A DNA stretch of 15,743 nt from JBGSWL01 sp041752455. Its GTDB lineage: Bacteria; Pseudomonadota; Alphaproteobacteria; Rhizobiales; Rhizobiaceae. Position 1 is the stretch's first letter; each line of letters opens with the position of its first letter. The stretch is from NCBI GenBank assembly GCA_041752455.1, contig JBGSWL010000107.1, positions 1-15,743 on the forward strand, written 5' to 3'. The notes beneath the pieces were generated by a model. It was not told where the DNA came from, ran no database searches, and saw nothing but the letters and a program-made list of their open reading frames with translations. Below, one piece after another: positions 1 to 6,295 of this stretch. A program made the position numbers and the translations under genes.

Positions 1-1
1 G

Positions 2-310
2 CCCGAGCCGGCTCCAGCTCAGGCTGAGGTCGCCGCGCCGGTCGCGCCAGCCCCTGCGGCTGCCGCCACACCCTATGCCGTGCAGATCGCTTCGCTGCCG
101 AGCGAAGACGAAGCCAAGCGTTCTGCTGCCAATCTGACGCAGCGCTATGCATCGGTGATCGACGCGCGCCCGGTCTCGATCCAGCGGGCGGTGATCGAAG
201 GGCGTGGCACATTCTACCGTGTGCGCATCGGCGCCGGTTCGAACGGCGAAGCGACTTCCGTCTGCAACGCCATCAAGGCATCGGGCGGAAACTGCTTCGT
301 GACGCGCTAA
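2..310 (+). CDS. SPOR-domain protein, C-terminal part (5' end outside window)
   Basis: The reading frame is open from the first bases and ends in TAA at 308-310. The visible part starts with a low-complexity Pro/Ala/Val/Glu linker (about 24 residues), then a compact domain beginning YAVQIASLPSEDEAKR and ending CFVTR. The pattern of a hydrophobic YAVQIAS strand, a helix with an alternating charged face, a strand with FYRVRIG, and a closing NA-K-GGNCFV segment is that of the SPOR domain, which in known proteins binds peptidoglycan stripped of stem peptides at the division septum. An N-terminal membrane segment is expected but lies outside the window. A GTG at 80 is inside the domain and is not a credible start. 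The terminator at 335-367 closes this unit, so nagZ probably has its own promoter. The exact homologue cannot be named from this piece; the domain call is firm. Confidence 0.85.
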   Translation, partial: PEPAPAQAEVAAPVAPAPAAAATPYAVQIASLPSEDEAKRSAANLTQRYASVIDARPVSIQRAVIEGRGTFYRVRIGAGSNGEATSVCNAIKASGGNCFVTR

Positions 311-334
311 GACTGTTTCCATCTTGGACAGGTG

Positions 335-367
335 AACGGGCGGCATTCTTGACCGCCCGTTTTCATT
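335..367 (+). terminator. Rho-independent terminator after the SPOR gene
   Basis: A perfect 9-base-pair stem, AACGGGCGG (335-343) with CCGCCCGTT (353-361), encloses a 9-base loop and is followed by a T-rich run TTCATTTT (360-367 region). It starts 25 bases after the SPOR stop codon. This is the best intrinsic terminator in the window and separates the SPOR gene from nagZ. Confidence 0.8.
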
Positions 368-394
368 TTCGCGGCGCGCTCCTATGCTCGCCCC

Positions 395-1414
395 ATGAGC
401 GAATCAAAAGCAATGATCACCGGCTGCGCCGGAACCGAACTGACGGACGACGAGCGCGCGTTCCTGCGCAGCGAGCGGCCATGGGGCTTGATCCTCTTCA
501 AGCGCAACATCGGCACACCGGAGGCGATCCGCGCGCTGACAGCGGAATTCAGAGCGCTGGTCGGGCGGGCAGACGCGCCGGTCTTCATCGATCAGGAAGG
601 CGGCAGGGTGCAGCGCATCCGCGCGCCGATTGCGCAGGACTATCCGTCAGGGCGGACCATCGGCGACATCTACCGGCGCGACCGGCAGGCGGGTCTGGCG
701 GCAGCGCAGGCGCTCGGACGTCTCCATGCGGCCGATCTGAAGCCGCTCGGGATCAATGCCGATTGCCTGCCGGTTCTCGATGTGCCGGTGCCGGGTGCGC
801 ACGATGTGATCGGCGACCGCGCCTATGGCCATGATGCCGTGACCGTTGCCGAATTGGGGCGCGCGGCGGCAGAAGGGCTTCTGGACGGCGGTGTGCTGCC
901 GGTCATCAAACACATTCCCGGCCATGGGCGCGCGCTGGTTGACAGCCATCTGACGCTGCCGGTGGTCGATACCGATGCCGAGACGCTGGACCGCGTGGAT
1001 TTCGAACCGTTCCGTCGGCTGGCCGACATGCCGATGGCGATGACCGCGCATGTGGTCTACACGGCGCTCGACAGGGACAATCCGGCAACGACCTCGGCCC
1101 ATATCGTCAAGACGATCATACGCCGGGATATCGGCTTCGACGGCCTTCTGATGACCGACGATCTTTCCATGCAGGCGCTTTCTGGGGATTTCGCGGCGCG
1201 GACCGAGGCTTCCTTTGCTGCCGGGTGCGATGTTGTTCTACACTGCAATGGTGTGATGGCTGAAATGGCGGCCATTGCGGCGGCAACGCCGGTGCTTTCC
1301 GGCGAGGCATTGCGCCGCGCAAATGCGGCAACGGCACGGCTTGGCGACAGCGACGACAAGGACACAGATCGCCTTGCGGCCTTGCGCGAGACATTCAACG
1401 CACTGGTTGCCTGA
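395..1414 (+). CDS. nagZ: Beta-N-acetylhexosaminidase NagZ (GH3), peptidoglycan recycling
   Basis: 339 residues, the usual length for the single-domain Gram-negative NagZ. It removes N-acetylglucosamine from GlcNAc-anhydroMurNAc (peptides) in the cytoplasm during murein recycling. Visible family marks: the early FIDQEGGRVQR segment (residues 64-74), the GH3 signature KHIPGHG (172-178) followed by DSH (183-185), which in this family carries the Asp-His acid/base pair, and TDDLSM (254-259) holding the nucleophilic Asp. No signal peptide is seen, as expected for a cytosolic enzyme. ATG at 395 is preferred because related rhizobial proteins begin with a similar SESKAM segment; ATG at 413 (residue 7) is the alternative. 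No Shine-Dalgarno is visible before 395. scpA starts 34 bases downstream, so the two probably share a transcript. Confidence 0.95.
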   Translation: MSESKAMITGCAGTELTDDERAFLRSERPWGLILFKRNIGTPEAIRALTAEFRALVGRADAPVFIDQEGGRVQRIRAPIAQDYPSGRTIGDIYRRDRQAGLAAAQALGRLHAADLKPLGINADCLPVLDVPVPGAHDVIGDRAYGHDAVTVAELGRAAAEGLLDGGVLPVIKHIPGHGRALVDSHLTLPVVDTDAETLDRVDFEPFRRLADMPMAMTAHVVYTALDRDNPATTSAHIVKTIIRRDIGFDGLLMTDDLSMQALSGDFAARTEASFAAGCDVVLHCNGVMAEMAAIAAATPVLSGEALRRANAATARLGDSDDKDTDRLAALRETFNALVA

Positions 1415-1448
1415 CGCGCAACCGCGTTGGGACTGGAGATTGGGTGCG

Positions 1449-2333
1449 ATGGATGACCGTGGGCGGTCGATAGCGGCAAACGCCACGACCGCGCGCAAGA
1501 AGGGCGGGCAGGGCGTGCCGATGGACGATGTCTGGCGCGACACCGGTGCCGATCACCTGTCCGACGAGCCTGCGCTGCATGTGGATGTCGCCGGGTTCGA
1601 AGGCCCGCTTGACCTGCTCCTGCATCTGGCGCGCAACCAGAAGGTCGACCTTACGCAGATTTCGGTGCTCGAACTGGTGCGCCAGTATCTTGTCTTCATC
1701 GAGCGCGCGAAATCGGTTCGCATCGAGCTTGCTGCCGACTATCTGGTGATGGCGGCGTGGCTTGCCTATCTGAAGTCGCGCCTTCTGATCCCGCAGCCGA
1801 AGGGCAGCGACGAACCGTCCGGCGAAGAACTGGCAGCGGTGCTGCAGTTTCGCCTCCGCCGGCTGGAAGCGATGCGCGATGCGGCGGCACGGCTCGTCAA
1901 TGGCAACCGGCTTGGGCGCGACGTGTTTGCGCGCGGCATGCCCGAAACGGTCGTTCTGGAGCGCAAATCCGACTTTGTCGCTTCGCTGTACGATCTTCTG
2001 GCGGCCTATGGCGGATCGCGCCAGCGCGAGGCCAATGACACGGTGCGGTTTGAAAAACGCACGGTCTGGTCACTGAAGGAAGCGCGGTCCATTCTGGAAC
2101 GCCTCGTCGGCTCGATAGCCGAGTGGACGCCGCTGGAGGTTTTTCTGGCGGCGCAGGCGATGCAACCCGGCATGCGCGCGTCTGCGGTTGCCAGCACGTT
2201 TGCCGCCTCGCTGGAAATGGTGCGCGAAGGCATTCTCGACATTCGCCAGGACAAGGCGTTTTCACCGATCATGATGCGTGATGCGGCCAAGCCGCGCCAC
2301 CAGAAAAATACAACGCCGGAGACTGCACAGTGA
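1449..2333 (+). CDS. scpA: Segregation and condensation protein A
   Basis: 294 residues from ATG 1449. ScpA is the kleisin that bridges the heads of SMC and binds a ScpB dimer, helping to compact and segregate the chromosome. The N-terminal SMC-neck-binding segment is clear: FEGPLDLLLHL (50-60) and the following KVDLTQISVLELVRQYL. A central helical region with LAADYLVMAAWLAYLKSRLLIP (from about residue 94) and a C-terminal winged-helix segment (about 244-277, ending FSPIMMR) complete the family pattern. ATG 1449 is chosen for GGAG at 1435-1438 with 10-base spacing; ATG 1521 (residue 25, MDDVWRD) would remove a poorly conserved tail and give 270 residues, so it remains possible. The frame is open further upstream into nagZ, but such starts would overlap nagZ by over 100 bases. 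Its TGA overlaps the GTG of scpB. Confidence 0.93.
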   Translation: MDDRGRSIAANATTARKKGGQGVPMDDVWRDTGADHLSDEPALHVDVAGFEGPLDLLLHLARNQKVDLTQISVLELVRQYLVFIERAKSVRIELAADYLVMAAWLAYLKSRLLIPQPKGSDEPSGEELAAVLQFRLRRLEAMRDAAARLVNGNRLGRDVFARGMPETVVLERKSDFVASLYDLLAAYGGSRQREANDTVRFEKRTVWSLKEARSILERLVGSIAEWTPLEVFLAAQAMQPGMRASAVASTFAASLEMVREGILDIRQDKAFSPIMMRDAAKPRHQKNTTPETAQ

Positions 2334-3115
2334 CCGATGACACGATGGAACCGGGCGAGGCGCTGGACATTGCCGCGCTCAACGACCGGCTGGATGCAGC
2401 GTTTGACGCCGACATGGCAGCCCGCGGCGTTTCCAACGACGATGCCAACCCTGCGATGCGGATGGTATTGGCCGAAGCGGTGCGCATGGCGGAAGCGCTG
2501 GTGTTTGCCTCAAGCGAACCGGTCAGCGAAAAGGCGCTGGCCGATCGCCTGCCGGAGCATGTCAACGTGCGCCAGGTGATGGCCGAGCTTGCAAGATTTT
2601 ATGAACTGCGCGGCGTCAATCTGGTCCGGATCGATAATTGCTGGGCGTTCCGCACGGCTGCCGACCTCTCATTCCTGATGAGCCGCGAACAGGTCCAGGT
2701 GAAAAAGCTGTCGCGGGCGGCGCTTGAAGTCTTGGCGGTGATTGCCTATCACCAGCCGGTCACCCGCGCCGAGATGGAAGACATTCGTGGTGTCGAGAGC
2801 AACAAGGGCACCATCGACGTGCTGATGGAGGCAGGCTGGGTGAAGCTGCGCGGACGGCGCAAGACCCCAGGCCGGCCGGTCACCTACGGCACGACGACGG
2901 CGTTTCTCGATCATTTCGGCTTGTCGGAAATCCGCGATCTGCCGGGGATGGACGAATTGAAGGCGGCGGGCCTGTTGTCGATGCGGCTTCCTGCCGGCTT
3001 TGGCGTTCCGATGCCGAACATCGATCCCGATGCGCTGACCGAGGACGAAGATCCGCTCGAGGACATCGACCTTGAGGAACTCGGCCTGTTGACACCCCGT
3101 GGCGGCGATGATTGA
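2330..3115 (+). CDS. scpB: Segregation and condensation protein B
   Basis: 261 residues. ScpB dimerises and binds the ScpA linker in the SMC-ScpAB condensin. Two winged-helix domains can be seen: the first around 47-115 (VRMAEALVFASSEPVSEKAL to the WAFRT strand), the second around 125-195 with the family's most conserved stretch, RAALEVLAVIAYHQPVTRAE (129-148), then the GVESNKG turn, and GRRKTPGRPVTYGTT. A C-terminal acidic tail (about 232-251) follows. GTG 2330 overlaps the scpA stop (GTGA), with GGAG at 2318-2321 and 8-base spacing, implying translational coupling; ATG 2345 (residue 6) is a minor alternative. In most bacteria scpA and scpB are paired exactly in this way. Confidence 0.94.
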   Translation: MTDDTMEPGEALDIAALNDRLDAAFDADMAARGVSNDDANPAMRMVLAEAVRMAEALVFASSEPVSEKALADRLPEHVNVRQVMAELARFYELRGVNLVRIDNCWAFRTAADLSFLMSREQVQVKKLSRAALEVLAVIAYHQPVTRAEMEDIRGVESNKGTIDVLMEAGWVKLRGRRKTPGRPVTYGTTTAFLDHFGLSEIRDLPGMDELKAAGLLSMRLPAGFGVPMPNIDPDALTEDEDPLEDIDLEELGLLTPRGGDD

Positions 3116-3121
3116 CCACAA

Positions 3122-3149
3122 GCGGGCGCGCCTCACAGGCAAAGCCCGC
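3122..3149 (+). other. Interrupted hairpin between scpB and the ABC ATPase gene
   Basis: GCGGGC (3122-3127) pairs with GCCCGC (3144-3149), and inside it GCCT (3130-3133) pairs with AGGC (3137-3140) around a CAC loop. It begins 7 bases after the scpB stop. There is no T run after it, so it is not a standard intrinsic terminator; it may end or stabilise the scpAB message. Function is inferred only from position and shape. Confidence 0.4.
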
Positions 3150-3188
3150 CGCGGCCAATGATGGGACCATGACGGAAGGCAGACGCGA

Positions 3189-4304
3189 TTGACAAAGTCA
3201 GCCGCCAAGCAATCGGCACGCACTGGCGTGACGTTTGCCGCCGAATTTGCGTTCGAGGACATCCACCTCGATTACGGCAAGGTGCACACGCTGAAGGGCG
3301 TGTCGCTGACCGTTTCGCCGGGCGAGATCCTGTGCCTGCTTGGCCCTTCGGGATCGGGCAAGACCTCGCTGCTGCGGGTCGCGGCGGGGCTGGAACCGCA
3401 GACATCGGGCCGGGTGCTGATGAACGGCAGCGAGATTGCCGGACCGTCGCGGTTCCTGCCGCCGGAAAAGCGCTCGGTCGGCCTTATGTTCCAGGATTTT
3501 GCGCTGTTTCCGCACATGACGGTCGAACAGAATGTGCGGTTCGGGCTGACCGGCATGGCGCCGGCGGTGGCTGCGCGCGAGGCGCAAGCGGCCATCGAGC
3601 GGGTCGGCCTAGCCCATCACATGCATTCCTATCCCGACGTCCTGTCGGGCGGTGAGCAGCAGCGTGTGGCCTTGGCGCGCGCTTTGGCGCCACGCCCGGC
3701 GGTGATGCTGATGGATGAGCCGTTTTCAGGGCTCGACACGCGCCTGAAGGATTCCATCCGCGCCGAGACGCTGGCCATCCTGCGCGAGACCCGCGCGACT
3801 GCGATTGTCGTGACGCACGATGCGGAAGAGGCGCTGCGCATGGGCGACCGGATCGCGCTGCTGGACGCGGGGAAGGTGGTGCAGGCGGGGACCGCCGAAG
3901 ACATCTACCACAACCCGGTTTCGCTGTTCGTTGCGGGGTTCTTCTCGGAACTGAACACGTTCGAGGCGGTTGTCGACCAGGGCATGGTGGAAACACCGCT
4001 CGGACGGTTCGATGCGGTGCGCTATGGCGACGGGCGCTATGTCACGGTGGCCGTTCGCACGTCCGGCCTCGATGTCATTCCGCTGACAGCGGGACCGCTG
4101 CCGGACAACACCGTGCCGGGGCGGATCATTTCACGGCGGTTCATCGGCGGATCGGAACTTCTGTCGCTGGCCGTCAATGGCGTCGAGGGTCCGGTGCGGG
4201 CGCGCGTTCGCACCGATGATTTGCGGCGCAATGTGAGTGACGTGGCGATCCGCGCACGCACAGGTGACATATTGGTATTTGAAAGCGTGCCCGAAAGCGC
4301 CTAA
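3189..4304 (+). CDS. ABC transporter ATP-binding protein, FbpC/PotA/CysA type, without partner genes nearby
   Basis: 371 residues with every ABC ATPase landmark: Walker A GPSGSGKT (52-59), Q-loop Gln102 in MFQDFALFPHM, signature LSGGEQQR (152-159), Walker B AVMLMDEP (171-178), D-loop SGLD (180-183) and H-loop His210. The stretch LPPEKRSVGLMFQ and the C-terminal beta-rich extension (about 250-371, TOBE-like, with VAVRTSGLDV and a FIGGSELL turn) place it with importers for iron, polyamine, sulfate or similar solutes. The substrate cannot be told from the ATPase. No permease or binding-protein gene is present in the window, so it must work with proteins encoded elsewhere or do something else. 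TTG 3189 is the best start (GGAAGG at 3174-3179, 9-base spacing); GTG 3228 is possible, and upstream ATGs are out of frame. Codon use matches its neighbours. Confidence 0.9.
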   Translation: MTKSAAKQSARTGVTFAAEFAFEDIHLDYGKVHTLKGVSLTVSPGEILCLLGPSGSGKTSLLRVAAGLEPQTSGRVLMNGSEIAGPSRFLPPEKRSVGLMFQDFALFPHMTVEQNVRFGLTGMAPAVAAREAQAAIERVGLAHHMHSYPDVLSGGEQQRVALARALAPRPAVMLMDEPFSGLDTRLKDSIRAETLAILRETRATAIVVTHDAEEALRMGDRIALLDAGKVVQAGTAEDIYHNPVSLFVAGFFSELNTFEAVVDQGMVETPLGRFDAVRYGDGRYVTVAVRTSGLDVIPLTAGPLPDNTVPGRIISRRFIGGSELLSLAVNGVEGPVRARVRTDDLRRNVSDVAIRARTGDILVFESVPESA

Positions 4305-4336
4305 GTGTCACTGCAAATCGAGTGAGGAGATTTATC

Positions 4337-4579
4337 ATGGGTACCTTCGGGATCTGGCAGTGGGTTATCGTTCTGGCCATCGTTCTCTTGCTGTTTGGCC
4401 GCGGCAAGATTCCCGAATTGATGGGCGATGTCGCAAAAGGCATCCGCAACTTCAAGAAAGGGATGAGCGACGACACCGAAACCGCAAAGGATGCGGTGAA
4501 GGATGGCATGCGCACGGTCGAGCACAAGGCTGACGACACGGTCGAAACGGTCAAGGACGCTGCTCGCAAGAACAGCTGA
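4337..4579 (+). CDS. tatA: Twin-arginine translocase subunit TatA
   Basis: 80 residues. TatA polymerises to form the passage for folded proteins bearing twin-arginine signal peptides. It shows the standard layout: a short periplasmic N-terminus, one membrane helix (about 7-20, WQWVIVLAIVLLLF), the hinge FGRGKIPEL (20-28), an amphipathic helix (GDVAKGIRNFKKG, 30-42) and a charged, helical tail rich in Asp, Lys and Thr. ATG 4337 has GAGGAG at 4325-4330 with about 6-base spacing; an in-frame GTG at 4322 would place that ribosome-binding site inside the gene. It lies 32 bases after the ABC ATPase stop and 115 bases before tatB, a wider gap than between tatB and tatC. Confidence 0.95.
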   Translation: MGTFGIWQWVIVLAIVLLLFGRGKIPELMGDVAKGIRNFKKGMSDDTETAKDAVKDGMRTVEHKADDTVETVKDAARKNS

Positions 4580-4631
4580 AACTCGCCGCGACGTCTGACT
4601 GCCCTGCCGCAGTGATGCGGTAAACGCAAAT

Positions 4632-4677
4632 GCCGCCCCTGTGCGGCCAACGGCAACGCCGCCCGCCGCGGGGCGGC
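4632..4677 (+). promoter_or_regulatory. Two overlapping-choice hairpins between tatA and tatB
   Basis: Hairpin 1 is GCCGC (4632-4636) with GCGGC (4643-4647). Hairpin 2 is GCCGCCC (4658-4664) with GGGCGGC (4671-4677) around a 6-base loop. The left arm of hairpin 1, extended to GCCGCCCC (4632-4639), can instead pair with GGGGCGGC (4670-4677), so two folds compete. No T run follows. The tatB start is 18 bases downstream. A role in partial termination, RNA processing or tatB translation is possible, because TatA is normally made in excess over TatB; this is inference from structure and position. Confidence 0.4.
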
Positions 4678-4694
4678 CATCGGATTGACTGGCC

Positions 4695-5393
4695 ATGCTG
4701 CCCGATATCGGCTGGACCGAAATGCTTGTGATCGCCATCGTGCTGATCGTCGTGGTCGGCCCGAAGGACCTGCCGAAAGTCCTGCGCGGCTTTGGCCGTA
4801 CAATGACGAACGTGCGCAAGATGGCGGGCGACTTTCGCAAGCAGTTCGACGAGGCCTTGAGCGAGGCCGAACTCGACGATGTGCGCAAACTTGCCAGCGA
4901 CGCGCGCGCGTTCGACCCGCGCAGGCAGTTGCGCGATGCGCTCAACCCGCTTGGCGAAATCGGTCGCGATCTCAACAATGACATCCGCAAGTCGATCGGC
5001 GATCTCGATGCGCCGGCACCGGCAAAAAGCGCCGCCGCTACAGCACTTGACGAAAGCGGTGCCAAGGCACGCGCTGCGCAAGAGGCATTGATGACGCCGC
5101 GCGCCAAGATCGCGCCCGGCCCGCAGATGGAGCCACTGGAAAGCGCCAAGCCGACTGTCGGCGCGGCACTGCCGGTGATGGCCGACAAGCCTCAAAAGAC
5201 CGAAAAACCGGCCAAGGCCGACAAACCCGCCAAAGCTGCAGCGACGGCCAAGGTGGAAAAACCCGCAAAGCCGAAAGCTGCTGCCGCTCCGGCGCCGAAG
5301 GCAAAGCTTGCCGCGCGCGCCGCTGAACCGACTACCGCTTCCAAACCTGCGCCCAAAGCCGCCAAGGCGCCCAAGAAGACGAGCAAAGCCTGA
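4695..5393 (+). CDS. tatB: Twin-arginine translocase subunit TatB, with long Lys/Ala/Pro tail
   Basis: 232 residues. TatB sits with TatC in the receptor that binds twin-arginine signal peptides. The N-terminus MLPDIGWTEM is the TatB type, with Glu9 at the edge of the membrane helix (about 9-22), then the hinge GPKDLPK (22-28) and an amphipathic helix (29-60). Residues about 60-105 continue as charged helix. From about 165 to the end the protein becomes a Lys-Pro-Ala repeat tail (KPAKADKPAKA, KPAKPKA and similar), histone H1-like in composition. The start has only a weak ribosome-binding site (GGATT, 4682-4686). The stop is followed after 2 bases by the tatC start, which points to coupled translation. 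Confidence 0.94.
   Translation: MLPDIGWTEMLVIAIVLIVVVGPKDLPKVLRGFGRTMTNVRKMAGDFRKQFDEALSEAELDDVRKLASDARAFDPRRQLRDALNPLGEIGRDLNNDIRKSIGDLDAPAPAKSAAATALDESGAKARAAQEALMTPRAKIAPGPQMEPLESAKPTVGAALPVMADKPQKTEKPAKADKPAKAAATAKVEKPAKPKAAAAPAPKAKLAARAAEPTTASKPAPKAAKAPKKTSKA
5206..5390 (+). repeat. Low-complexity Lys-Pro-Ala coding repeat in tatB
   Basis: This part of tatB codes for irregular repeats of KPAK and AKA units; similar GCCAAGG and AAACCCGC words recur in the DNA, for example near 5211, 5228, 5247 and 5260. It is a degenerate, coding low-complexity tract and not a mobile or intergenic repeat. Length differences between strains would be expected here. Confidence 0.6.
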
Positions 5394-5395
5394 TC

Positions 5396-6232
5396 ATGGC
5401 GCGTGAAAAAGAAGATGCGGCGATGGAAGCCACCGCTGCGCCCCTGATCGAACATCTGATCGAACTGCGCCGCCGCCTGATGTGGACCATCGGCGGATTT
5501 TTCATCGCATTTCTGATCTCGTTCGCGTTCGCAGGTCAGATCTTCAACATCCTCGTCATTCCGTTCCAATGGGCGGTTTACTGGCAAGGCATGAGCGCTG
5601 ACGAAGTGCGGTTCATCTATACGGCGCCGCAGGAATTCTTCTTCACGCAGATCAAGATCGGCGCGTTCGGCGGGCTGGTTCTGGCTTTCCCGTTGATTGC
5701 CACGCAGATCTACCTGTTCATCGCGCCCGGGCTTTATTCGAGCGAAAAGAACGCGTTCCTGCCGTTTCTTGTGGCAACGCCGATCCTGTTTTTCCTGGGC
5801 GCGGCGCTCGTCTATTTCATGATCATCCCGATGGCGATGTGGTTCTTCCTGTCGCTGGAACAGACTGGCGGCGAGGGGCTCGCGCAGATCCAGCATTTGC
5901 CGCGGGTGTCCGAATATCTCTCGCTGGTGATGACGCTGATTTTTGCGTTCGGCCTGGTGTTCCAGTTGCCGGTGGCGATCACGCTGCTGGCGAAAGCCGG
6001 TCTGGTCTCGCCGGAGGCCCTGGTTGAAAAGCGCAAATACGCGATCGTCATCGCTTTCATCGCCGCCGCGATTTTGACGCCGCCCGATCCGTTGACGCAG
6101 ATCGGCCTCGCAGTGCCGGCGATGATCCTCTACGAAGTGTCGATCATAATGGCGCGGCGGGTCTATCCGAAACCTGCGGCCGACGAGGACGAGGACAAGT
6201 CTGTCGAGGGCGAGGCCGCGCCGACGCCTTGA
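5396..6232 (+). CDS. tatC: Sec-independent protein translocase subunit TatC
   Basis: 278 residues, six predicted membrane helices (roughly 27-48, 85-107, 120-143, 172-196, 213-228, 233-251). TatC is the main binding site for twin-arginine signal peptides. Visible family marks: HLIELRRRL at the cytosolic N-terminus (20-28), the Glu in FIAPGLYSSE (Glu117, matching the E. coli residue that contacts the signal peptide), YLSLVMTLIFAFG in helix 4, SPE-L--KRKYAIV before helix 5, and the LTPPD loop (Asp231). A short acidic tail (EDEDKS) ends the protein. ATG 5396 is 2 bases after the tatB stop; ATG 5423 (residue 10) is possible. tatABC order is the usual one. Confidence 0.96.
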   Translation: MAREKEDAAMEATAAPLIEHLIELRRRLMWTIGGFFIAFLISFAFAGQIFNILVIPFQWAVYWQGMSADEVRFIYTAPQEFFFTQIKIGAFGGLVLAFPLIATQIYLFIAPGLYSSEKNAFLPFLVATPILFFLGAALVYFMIIPMAMWFFLSLEQTGGEGLAQIQHLPRVSEYLSLVMTLIFAFGLVFQLPVAITLLAKAGLVSPEALVEKRKYAIVIAFIAAAILTPPDPLTQIGLAVPAMILYEVSIIMARRVYPKPAADEDEDKSVEGEAAPTP

Positions 6233-6246
6233 CGCTGGCGCGCGAA

Positions 6247-6260
6247 CCCGCCAAAGCGGG
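6247..6260 (+). other. Short CCCGC/GCGGG hairpin upstream of serS
   Basis: CCCGC (6247-6251) and GCGGG (6256-6260) enclose a CAAA tetraloop in the 63-base tatC-serS gap. It is not followed by a T run. It could mark RNA processing between tatC and serS, but the small size makes chance likely in such GC-rich DNA. Confidence 0.25.
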
Positions 6261-6295
6261 GTCCTCCGTTCCCGTTTCGAAGGTCTGCCCAGATC

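Noticed and set aside
1275..1448. Upstream extension of scpA into nagZ
   Set aside because: The frame is open, but the added residues do not resemble ScpA and would overlap nagZ by 140 bases; ATG 1449 has a good GGAG.
4301..5188. Open reading frame of 295 codons on the minus strand opposite tatA-tatB
   Set aside because: tatA and tatB are clear on the plus strand; the antisense product is low-complexity Ser/Ala/Arg and lacks a credible ribosome-binding site.
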